A program made the translations under genes and the position numbers. From contig NC_017955.1 in assembly GCF_000306785.1 (NCBI RefSeq), forward strand, positions 992,001-1,056,000: a stretch of DNA of 64,000 bases, read 5' to 3'. The notes under the pieces are model-generated. The model had not been told where the DNA came from. It made no database searches and saw only the letters and a list, made by a program, of their open reading frames with translations. The first letter of the stretch is position 1. Every line of letters begins with the position of its first letter. Below, in pieces: positions 53,154 to 59,746 of the stretch. This stretch comes from Modestobacter italicus. GTDB taxonomy: Bacteria > Actinomycetota > Actinomycetes > Mycobacteriales > Geodermatophilaceae.

Positions 53154-53639
53154 ATGGACCACCAGCACCTGTCGACCCTGCTGTGGCGGGAGCAGGAACT
53201 GCTCGACCTGCTGCTGTTCAAGGCCGAGGAGAAGCAGTACCTGATCCTGTCGGGCAAGACCCGCTGGCTGGCGCGCATCGCCCACGAGATCGAGGTGGTG
53301 CTCGAGCAGCTGCGTACGCTGGAGGTCGAGCGGGCCGCGGCGACCGAGCAGATCGCCGGCCGGCTCGGGATGGACGCCAACCCCTCGCTGCGCCAGCTCG
53401 CCGACTCGGCGCCGGCCCCGTGGTCGGACCTCTACGCCAAGCACCACGAGAGCCTGCTGGTCCTGGTGACCGAGCTGCGCGGGCTCTCCGACGCCAACCG
53501 GGAGATGCTCGAGGGCGGCCTCGCGGCCATCAGCGACGCGCTGACCAGCGCCCGGACGCCGTCGGCCGGCACCTACACCAACAGCGGCCGCGCGGCCGGC
53601 AACGCCTACCGCTCGGTGACCCTGGACGGCGCGCTGTGA
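53154..53639 (+). CDS. flgN: Flagellar export chaperone FlgN
   Basis: 161 residues, helical, with LSTLLWREQELLDLLLFKAE at the start and a middle LRTLEVERAAATEQIAGRLG that fits FlgN. FlgN keeps FlgK and FlgL unfolded for export, and the gene directly precedes flgK as in other clusters. The ATG at 53154 has GGGAGGGG about 8 bases upstream. Confidence 0.88.
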   Translation: MDHQHLSTLLWREQELLDLLLFKAEEKQYLILSGKTRWLARIAHEIEVVLEQLRTLEVERAAATEQIAGRLGMDANPSLRQLADSAPAPWSDLYAKHHESLLVLVTELRGLSDANREMLEGGLAAISDALTSARTPSAGTYTNSGRAAGNAYRSVTLDGAL

Positions 53640-53688
53640 GCCGCCGCCGGACCCGCAGCACCTCCGAATACACGACAGGGGCAGGGCA

Positions 53689-55131
53689 GTGAGCACCTTC
53701 TCAGGGCTGACCGCGGCGTCCTCGGCGCTGTTCGCCTCGCAGCGCGCGATGGACGTGACCGGTCAGAACATCGCGAACGTCAACACCGACGGCTACTCGC
53801 GGCAGCGCGTCGACCTGAAGTCCATCTCCGCCTCCACCGTGCCGGCGGTCTTCTCGACCAGCTCCGGCATCGGCCAGGGCGTCGACGGGGACACGGTCAT
53901 CCGGATCCGGGACGCCTTCATGGAGAGCCGTGCCCAGACCGAGCACGCCACCACCGCGTCGCTGACGGTCCGGCAGTCCACCCTCCGCCAGATCGAAGAC
54001 GCCTTCCACGAGCCCGGCGACGACGGCCTGCAGGCCCAGCTGTCGAAGATGTGGTCCGCCTGGGGCGACGTCACCAACAACACCACCGTGGCCAACGGCG
54101 GCGGCGCGCGGACGGCCGTGCTGCAGACCACCCAGACGGTCGTGGCGAACCTGCACACCATCAGCTCGACGCTGGACGCCCAGTGGTCGCAGAACCTGGA
54201 CGACCTGGGCGTGCTCGTCGACGACGTGAACGCCTCGGCGGCCTCGATCGCCACCCTCAACCAGTCGATCAAGCAGGCCGGCCAGGCCGGGCTGCCCACC
54301 AACGAGCTCTCCGACAAGCGCGACGCGCTGGTGCTGAAGATCGCGGAGCAGACCGGCGCGACCTCCACCAGCGAGGCCGACGGGACCGTGACGGTCAACC
54401 TCGGTGGGGTCACCCTGGTGTCGGGCAGCACGACGATCTCCCTGGCCCTGGCCGGCGGCACCGACCCGGCCGCCGGCGCGACCGACCCGCCCCGGCTGGT
54501 GACCGCGCCGGGCGGGACGACGGTCAAGCCCGGCGGCACCGCCGAGGGCGAGCTGACCGCGATGACCACGACCATCCCGCAGTACCGGGCGATGATCGAC
54601 GGCGTCGCCCAGCAGCTGGTCACCCAGCTCAACACCGCGCACCAGGCCGGCTTCGACCTCACCGGCACCGCCGGGGGCCCGGTGCTGGACGACGGCACCG
54701 GCACCGGCACCGACGCGGTGCTCCCGAGCACGGTCACCGCGGCGAACATCCGGCTGCGGATCAGCGACCCGGACAAGCTGGCCGCCGCCTCGCTGTCCAA
54801 GGCCGCCGCGGGGGGCATCGCCTCCGGCGACAGCCTCAACGCCGACCGGATCGCCCAGCTGGGCTCGGCCGCGGGCAGCGCGGACGGCGTCTACCGCAAG
54901 ATGATCGTCGGGCTGGGGGTCCAGGCGTCGGTCGCGACGGGCAACCTCACCGCGCAGACCGTCATCAGCACCCAGGTCGACTCGGCCCGGATGTCGGTCT
55001 CCGGGGTGAGCATCGACGAGGAGATGACCAACATGCTGCAGTTCCAGCACGCCTACTCGGCGGCCGCGCGCATGATCACCGCGCTCGACGAGACGCTCGA
55101 CGTCCTGATCAACCGGATGGGCGTCTCCTGA
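53689..55131 (+). CDS. flgK: Flagellar hook-associated protein 1 FlgK
   Basis: 480 residues. FSGLTAASSALFASQRAMDV, TGQNIANVNTDGYSRQRVDL and the C-terminal VSIDEEMTNMLQFQHAYSAA, ARMITALDETLDVLINRMG are diagnostic. FlgK is the first hook-filament junction ring. The GTG at 53689 follows an AGGGGCAGGG ribosome-site-like stretch. The stop TGA shares its last base with the flgL ATG. Confidence 0.96.
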   Translation: MSTFSGLTAASSALFASQRAMDVTGQNIANVNTDGYSRQRVDLKSISASTVPAVFSTSSGIGQGVDGDTVIRIRDAFMESRAQTEHATTASLTVRQSTLRQIEDAFHEPGDDGLQAQLSKMWSAWGDVTNNTTVANGGGARTAVLQTTQTVVANLHTISSTLDAQWSQNLDDLGVLVDDVNASAASIATLNQSIKQAGQAGLPTNELSDKRDALVLKIAEQTGATSTSEADGTVTVNLGGVTLVSGSTTISLALAGGTDPAAGATDPPRLVTAPGGTTVKPGGTAEGELTAMTTTIPQYRAMIDGVAQQLVTQLNTAHQAGFDLTGTAGGPVLDDGTGTGTDAVLPSTVTAANIRLRISDPDKLAAASLSKAAAGGIASGDSLNADRIAQLGSAAGSADGVYRKMIVGLGVQASVATGNLTAQTVISTQVDSARMSVSGVSIDEEMTNMLQFQHAYSAAARMITALDETLDVLINRMGVS

Positions 55132-56039
55132 TGAGGATCACCCAGCGCGCCATCACCCAGAACAGCCTGCTCGGGCTGAACAGCAACCTCGCCGCCCTGG
55201 ACAAGCTGCAGCAGCAGCTGACCTCGGGGACGACGATCAGCCGGCCCTCGGACTCCCCGACGGGCACCAACACCTCGATGCTCACCCGGCGCAGCATCGC
55301 CGACAACGAGCAGCAGGCCCGCAACATCACCGACGGCACGGGGTTGCTCGACGCCACCGACACCGCGCTGCAGGACATGCTCGCCCAGACCCGCAAGGTC
55401 CGGGACCTCACCGTCCAGGCGCTCAACGGCGGGGTGGCCTCGCCGGAGTCCGCGCAGGCCGTCTCCGCCCAGGTGACCGGGCTGCGGGAGAGCATGCTCG
55501 GGCAGGCCAACCAGGTCATCGCGGGCCGGCCGCTGTTCGGCGGTGCGACGTCGGGGACCACGGCCTACGACGGCACCGGCGCCTACGTCGGCGTCGGCGG
55601 CACCGGGGGGATCCCGATCGTCCCGGTGAACCGGCGCGTGTCGGACACCGAGACGATCCGGGCCGACATCACCGGCGCCGAGGCCTTCGGTGACCCGGCC
55701 GCCGGCCGCGACCTGTTCGCCGTCGTGCAGGACATCGCCACCCACGCCGCCGGCCGGGACCAGGCCGGGCTGACCAGCGACCTCGCGGCCCTCGACGACG
55801 CGATCAGCCGGATGACCAAGGCGACGGCCGACGTCGGCACCCGGGCGCAGCGGATGGAGAAGGCCGCGTCGACGAACCAGTCCCGCGCGCTGACGCTGAG
55901 CGCGCAGCTGGGCGCCACCGAGGACGTCGACCTGCCGAAGACCATCATGAACATGCAGGCGCAGCAGGTCAGCTACCAGGCGGCGCTCCAGGTCACCGCG
56001 CAGGTGCTGCAGCCCACCCTGCTGGACTTCCTGCGCTGA
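55131..56039 (+). CDS. flgL: Flagellar hook-associated protein 3 FlgL
   Basis: 302 residues. The N-terminus MRITQRAITQNSLLGLNSNL, AALDKLQQQLTSGTTISRPS and the C-terminus TIMNMQAQQVSYQAALQVTA are the FlgL signature. FlgL is the second junction ring between hook and filament. It is coupled to flgK by a one-base overlap. Confidence 0.95.
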   Translation: MRITQRAITQNSLLGLNSNLAALDKLQQQLTSGTTISRPSDSPTGTNTSMLTRRSIADNEQQARNITDGTGLLDATDTALQDMLAQTRKVRDLTVQALNGGVASPESAQAVSAQVTGLRESMLGQANQVIAGRPLFGGATSGTTAYDGTGAYVGVGGTGGIPIVPVNRRVSDTETIRADITGAEAFGDPAAGRDLFAVVQDIATHAAGRDQAGLTSDLAALDDAISRMTKATADVGTRAQRMEKAASTNQSRALTLSAQLGATEDVDLPKTIMNMQAQQVSYQAALQVTAQVLQPTLLDFLR

Positions 56040-56056
56040 TCAGGGGTCGCCGGACC

Positions 56057-56084
56057 TCCCGGTGGGCATGACACCTGCCGAGAA
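56057..56084 (+). promoter_or_regulatory. Sigma-28-type promoter of csrA
   Basis: TCCC (56057-56060), 16 bases, GCCGAGAA (56077-56084), identical in both boxes to the fliA promoter. The leader is about 100 bases. Confidence 0.55.
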
Positions 56085-56087
56085 CGA

Positions 56088-56129
56088 CAGGGGGCAGCTG
56101 CTCCGTCCCGCGACGGAGCGCTCCCCCTG
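56088..56129 (+). terminator. Hairpin after flgL, at the start of the csrA leader
   Basis: CAGGGGG (56088-56094) with CCCCCTG (56123-56129) and CTCCGTC (56101-56107) with GACGGAG (56112-56118). It may end the flgL transcript or fold at the 5' end of the csrA mRNA. Confidence 0.6.
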
Positions 56130-56150
56130 ACCCCGCCGGCCGGCGGGTGC

Positions 56151-56180
56151 CACGGATGGCGACACACAGACCCATGGAGG
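56151..56180 (+). promoter_or_regulatory. Pair of CsrA-type sites in the csrA leader
   Basis: CACGGATG (56151-56158) and CATGGAGG (56173-56180) both fit CAnGGAnG. The second contains the ribosome site for the ATG at 56188, as expected for autorepression. Confidence 0.5.
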
Positions 56181-56187
56181 GGTTCCC

Positions 56188-56451
56188 ATGCTCACACTCA
56201 CCCGCAGCGTCGGCGAGAGCATCCGGATCGGCGAGGACATCGAGGTCTACGTCGTCGAGGTGCGCGGCGGGACGGTGCGGCTCGGCTTCAAGGCCCCCCG
56301 CGAGGTGACCATCCACCGCGAGGAGGTCTACCGGCAGATCACCGAGGCCAACAGCCTCGCGGCCGAGGTCGCGGCCGATGCGGTGGCCGCCTTGGCAGCA
56401 TTTGCACCAGGGTCGGCCCGGGTCCCCCAGCAAGATGTGACAACACCGTGA
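56188..56451 (+). CDS. csrA: Carbon storage regulator CsrA
   Basis: 87 residues. LTLTRSVGESIRIGEDIEVY and VRLGFKAPREVTIHREEVYR are the CsrA core, with the RNA-binding Arg in the last strand. The C-terminal 30 residues (NSLAAEVAADAVAALAAFAP) extend beyond the usual helix. In Gram-positive flagellar systems CsrA blocks flagellin translation and is held by FliW. The fliC leader here has matching sites, but no fliW gene is seen. GGAGGGG lies 5 bases before the ATG. Confidence 0.95.
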   Translation: MLTLTRSVGESIRIGEDIEVYVVEVRGGTVRLGFKAPREVTIHREEVYRQITEANSLAAEVAADAVAALAAFAPGSARVPQQDVTTP

Positions 56452-56499
56452 CTAATACGGCTCAATAACCGCTCGACTCGTTTGTCTCACTAGTAACAG
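56440..56499 (+). promoter_or_regulatory. AT-rich putative promoter region of the 56580 gene
   Basis: This short stretch is unusually AT-rich for the window and contains TAATAC and TAGTAAC, both possible -10 boxes. No sigma-28-type element is seen, so this unit is likely controlled differently from csrA. Confidence 0.35.
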
Positions 56500-56518
56500 G
56501 ACGGCGAGTCTCGCCGTC
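56500..56518 (+). promoter_or_regulatory. 19-base palindrome upstream of the 56580 gene
   Basis: GACGGCGAG T CTCGCCGTC is perfectly symmetrical around one base. It sits about where transcription from TAGTAAC would start, so it may be an operator. Confidence 0.4.
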
Positions 56519-56579
56519 GGCCGGATCGATCCTGCGCAAGTCTCTCCCCACAGCGCCACCGTTACAGGGGGAGACCACG

Positions 56580-57143
56580 ATGGAACTCAGCGCACTCGCA
56601 ACCGGTCCGGCCGACGGTGTGGACCTCCGGGTCGACACGACCGCCGACGGGTTCCTCGACGCCGTCGGCACCGACGCGCTCGAGCCGGTGTGCCCCGCGT
56701 CGGTCTTCCCGGAGACGGTGGTGGTGCACGTCCAGCTGCGCCCCCGCCGGTCGTCCACCCGCCGCTGCCTCGCCGCGCTGTCCGCGCTGGCGCTGCGGCA
56801 CGACACCGTCCCCTTCGCCCTCACCGGGCTGAGCGGCGACGACCGCGTCGTCCGGGTCACCGTCGGGGTCGAGCTCGGCCCCCGCGAGCTGATCGCGAAG
56901 TTCTCCGACCAGGCGCAGGCCGCCTACGCGTTCGTCGACGGTCTGTTCACCGACCTCTACGACTACATGCCGGTCTACGTGGGCGAGCCCAGCGAGACCG
57001 AGCGCGCCGCCGCCGCCGGTGTCCTCGAGGCCGCCGACACCGCGCGCCCCCGCGCCGCCGCGCCGCGGATCCCGTCGCCGCGCACGCCCGTCGACCTGGC
57101 CGGCGCCACCGCCGCCCGGCGCGGCGCCCCCGTCCTCGTCTGA
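56580..57143 (+). CDS. Hypothetical protein following csrA
   Basis: 187 residues from an ATG with GGGGGAGA about 7 bases upstream. The first ~130 residues look folded (LDAVGTDALEPVCPASVFPE, VVVHVQLRPRR, VVRVTVGVELGPRELIAKFS, AYAFVDGLFTDLYDYMPVYV); the last 50 are Pro/Ala/Arg-rich. No membrane segment or signal peptide is seen. I recognise no family. It is not FliW, whose motifs are absent. It opens a plus-strand block ending at 59743 and is followed after 112 bases by the sigma-like gene. Confidence 0.7.
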   Translation: MELSALATGPADGVDLRVDTTADGFLDAVGTDALEPVCPASVFPETVVVHVQLRPRRSSTRRCLAALSALALRHDTVPFALTGLSGDDRVVRVTVGVELGPRELIAKFSDQAQAAYAFVDGLFTDLYDYMPVYVGEPSETERAAAAGVLEAADTARPRAAAPRIPSPRTPVDLAGATAARRGAPVLV

Positions 57144-57255
57144 CGCTCCGCCGGCCCGTCGCCGGCGCGCTCCACCCGGCCGCCCCGGGGGCACTGCCCC
57201 GCGGCGTCCGTGCCCGTACCCACCATGCCCGCCTGCACTTCCCCCAGGAGGACCG

Positions 57256-58365
57256 GTGTCCGAGAACATCGCCGTCGCACTGCCCGCCGACACCACCGCC
57301 ACCGAGGAGCGCCGTCACCGCGAGCCGCTGGTGTTCGGGGGCCTCCCCGAGGCCGAGGGCTGGGCGCTCGCGCCCATCACCCCCCGCGACCGGGTGCACT
57401 TCCGCACCGACCGCGAGCTGCCGCTGGCCGAGTTCCGCGCGGCGCTGCCGGCCGGCGTCACGGTCACCTACGACGAGGGCGACGGGCTGTACCGCGTCGA
57501 CGGCGAGCCCGGGTCCGCCGAGCCGCTGGCCGCGCTGGTCCGCAGCTGGTGCGCCGCCGGGGGCTACGGCACGGTCGGGCTCCGGCCGGAGACCGGCGTC
57601 CGCCGCCGGGCGCCGCGCGACCTGCCCGCCGCGTTCCTGTCCGACCTGTGCCGGCACTACTGCCGGGTCAGCCTCAAGCGCCTGCAGCGCAACATGTCGA
57701 CGATCCGGCTGCACCTGCCGGACAACGACGACATCGACCAGCAGGTGGCCGAGTGGGTGCTCAAGGCCGTGTCGACCTACGACGAGACCAAGTCGGTCCC
57801 CTTCGGGGCCTACCTGGCCACCCAGCTGTCCAAGTGGGTGCACGACCTGGGCCGCAACGCCTACGGCCGGACCGCGGCCGACACCGAGAACAAGCAGCAG
57901 AAGGCGATCGCGTCCTTCACCGCCGAGCACCAGCGCCGGCCCAGCGAGAAGGAGCTCGCCGCCTACATGGGGCAGAGCGTCGCCACGCTGCGCCGCAACT
58001 CCCAGACCGTCGCCACGCTCAACGGGCTGCGCAACCTGCAGTCCCTGGACGGCGGGGCGGACGCGGTCGAGTTCGTCGTCCCGGACAGCGCCGAGGTGCC
58101 CGACGAGATCATGGGGGAGGCGGAGCAGACCCTGCTCTCGCACGCCCTGACCGCCGCCTGCGCCCCCGACCCGACCGCGCGCCGGGACCAGCGCGCCGCC
58201 CAGCCGAACGTGCTGGGCTGGGCCACGTGGTACCTGACCACCTGGGGCGGGCAGACCAAGACCCAGCTGTCGGCGGACCTGAACACCTCGGTGCGGAACA
58301 TGAACGTGCACGCCGACCGCGCCGAGCGCGCCCTCAAGGAGCGGCTCGCCGAGCTGGCCGGATGA
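57256..58365 (+). CDS. Divergent sigma-70-like protein with N-terminal extension
   Basis: 369 residues from a GTG with AGGAGG 5 bases upstream. Residues ~1-130 are an unknown domain. Residues ~130-200 resemble sigma region 2: LPDNDDIDQQVAEWVLKAVS, TYDETKSVPFGAYLATQLSK. Then comes a region 3-like HQRRPSEKELAAYMGQSVAT. The C-terminus (TKTQLSADLNTSVRNMNVHA, DRAERALKERLAEL) resembles a region 4 helix-turn-helix. It is clearly different from FliA. It may be an alternative sigma factor or a sigma-derived regulator of motility; its N-terminal domain could be the sensor. A strong terminator follows. Confidence 0.7.
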   Translation: MSENIAVALPADTTATEERRHREPLVFGGLPEAEGWALAPITPRDRVHFRTDRELPLAEFRAALPAGVTVTYDEGDGLYRVDGEPGSAEPLAALVRSWCAAGGYGTVGLRPETGVRRRAPRDLPAAFLSDLCRHYCRVSLKRLQRNMSTIRLHLPDNDDIDQQVAEWVLKAVSTYDETKSVPFGAYLATQLSKWVHDLGRNAYGRTAADTENKQQKAIASFTAEHQRRPSEKELAAYMGQSVATLRRNSQTVATLNGLRNLQSLDGGADAVEFVVPDSAEVPDEIMGEAEQTLLSHALTAACAPDPTARRDQRAAQPNVLGWATWYLTTWGGQTKTQLSADLNTSVRNMNVHADRAERALKERLAELAG

Positions 58366-58403
58366 TCCGGCGGCCCCTGGAAGGGGCCGCGAGCACCTCA
58401 TGA

Positions 58404-58447
58404 CGGCCCGTCGTCGTCCCCGCTCCGGTGGGGACGACGGCGGGCCG
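58404..58447 (+). terminator. Terminator after the sigma-like gene
   Basis: CGGCCCGTCGTCGTCCCC (58404-58421) pairs with GGGGACGACGGCGGGCCG (58430-58447): 18 pairs with one wobble, 8-base loop. Confidence 0.85.
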
Positions 58448-58495
58448 TCGTGCTGCCCGGGGACCGGCGCGGCGGGGAAAAGCTGCTGCACAGGG

Positions 58496-58523
58496 GTCCA
58501 CCGGGTCGTCCACCTGCCGATGT
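58496..58523 (+). promoter_or_regulatory. Candidate sigma-28-type promoter of the 58531-59743 unit
   Basis: GTCC (58496-58499), 16 bases, GCCGATGT (58516-58523), then 7 bases to a GTG at 58531. The -35 is weak. Confidence 0.35.
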
Positions 58524-58530
58524 ACAGCTC

Positions 58531-58647
58531 GTGACCGCACCGGAGAGCCCGCGCCGCCCCGCGGGGAGCCGCCCGGTGGCTGCGCCCCCCGCTCCGCCGC
58601 GCCGCCCCGCCGTGCCGGCCACCCTCCGCCGGGCGGGACGGGCATGA
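58531..58647 (+). CDS. Small Pro/Arg-rich protein coupled to the next gene
   Basis: A 38-residue frame from a GTG that lies 7 bases after a sigma-28-type -10. It stops in TGA overlapping the next ATG (ATGA). The product is basic and Pro-rich (RRPAGSRPVAAPPAPPRRPA). The coupling and promoter spacing favour translation, but low-complexity frames are easily open in GC-rich DNA. Confidence 0.4.
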   Translation: MTAPESPRRPAGSRPVAAPPAPPRRPAVPATLRRAGRA

Positions 58648-58991
58648 GCCTCCCGCCCCTGCAGGACCCGGCCCAGGCCGTCCTGGTGCCGCACTGGCTC
58701 AGCGCCGTCGACCGCCGTGAGGTGGAGCGGGTCGTCACCGACGCGCTGGCCGGCGGCCCGGTGCACCCGGTCGCCGCCGTCCACCTCGCCGAGGTGCTCA
58801 CCGAGCTGCACGTCGCCGCGGCCCGCGAGGTCGTCTGGCCGGCGCCGACCGCCCGGGTCCGCCGGGCCACCGGCTGGGGCGAGGACGTCGTCCCGGTCCG
58901 GCTGTCGGCCGTCGAGCTGGCGAGCGTGCTGTCGCTCCCGGACCTGGCGGACGTCGCCCGGGAGGCTCTGACCGGCGGACGCAGCGCGTGA
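58644..58991 (+). CDS. Hypothetical 115-residue protein
   Basis: From an ATG at 58644. The product is soluble and mostly helical (SAVDRREVERVVTDALAGGP, VAAVHLAEVLTELHVAAARE), with a Trp/Pro segment in the middle and LSAVELASVLSLPDLADVAR near the end. No family is recognised. It is coupled to the small upstream frame by ATGA and to the downstream gene by GTGA, so the three genes form one translational unit after csrA and the sigma-like gene. Confidence 0.65.
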   Translation: MSLPPLQDPAQAVLVPHWLSAVDRREVERVVTDALAGGPVHPVAAVHLAEVLTELHVAAAREVVWPAPTARVRRATGWGEDVVPVRLSAVELASVLSLPDLADVAREALTGGRSA

Positions 58992-59743
58992 CCGGAGCGC
59001 TGTTCGGTGCACCGGCCGGGCTGTTCCGCCGGCTGGACCGCTCGGAGGTGCGGGTCCCCGACGTCCGGGCCGCCGTCTCCCGGCTCACCGCCGCGGGGCT
59101 CGACCCGCTGCTGGAGCTGCAGGTGCTCGACGGCGTCCGCGGGCCGATGCTGGTGCTCGACGAGGCCGGCCGGACCACCCGGGTGCTGCTCGGCGAGCTC
59201 GCGGCCGAGATGACCCGCGCCCGGGTGGCCGCCACTCCCGAGGGCGTGACCGCCGCGCTCGCGGCCTGGCTCGCCCGACGGCCGGTGCCCGACCGCCTCG
59301 CCGCCGCCGGAGGGATCGCCGTGCTCGACTGGACCGACGCCCGGCAGACGACGCTGGGCTGGCGGGTGGTCCTGGTCCGCGACGGGGTCCTGGTGCCCTG
59401 GCGCCCCTCCCGCACCGCGACCCTGCCGGCCGTGCACCAGACCCGGTCCTCGGCCCTGGGCCGCGCGGCCGGGGTCGCGGGGGAGCTGCGGATGGCCGGC
59501 CCGGTCGGGTTGTGGACCTCCGCGCAGCCCGGCGTCGACACCGCGGTGCTCGTCCGCCCGGAGGTGGTGCTCGCCGGGATGGCCGGCCGCGGTCTGCGGC
59601 TGCACGACCCGCACGTGGTCGTCACCCCGCGCCGGCCGGTCGCCTGCGCGGACGCCCCGGTCGCCCGCCGGCTGGTGGCCGAGGCCGCCGACGCCAGCGT
59701 GACGATCCCGTGGCGGGAGCTCGCCGACCTCGGCTGGGCGTGA
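58988..59743 (+). CDS. Hypothetical 251-residue protein
   Basis: From a GTG that overlaps the previous stop. Predicted alternating strands and helices (LDPLLELQVLDGVRGPMLVL, IAVLDWTDARQTTLGWRVVL, LVRPEVVLAGMAGRGLRLHD) suggest a globular cytoplasmic protein. No signal peptide, membrane helix or known motif is seen. It is the last gene of the block and ends 3 bases before the convergent VanY gene, so no terminator separates them. Confidence 0.65.
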   Translation: MTGALFGAPAGLFRRLDRSEVRVPDVRAAVSRLTAAGLDPLLELQVLDGVRGPMLVLDEAGRTTRVLLGELAAEMTRARVAATPEGVTAALAAWLARRPVPDRLAAAGGIAVLDWTDARQTTLGWRVVLVRDGVLVPWRPSRTATLPAVHQTRSSALGRAAGVAGELRMAGPVGLWTSAQPGVDTAVLVRPEVVLAGMAGRGLRLHDPHVVVTPRRPVACADAPVARRLVAEAADASVTIPWRELADLGWA

Positions 59744-59746
59744 CGC

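Noticed and set aside
56580-57143. FliW for the gene after csrA
   Set aside because: None of the FliW motifs is present and the C-terminal half is low complexity.
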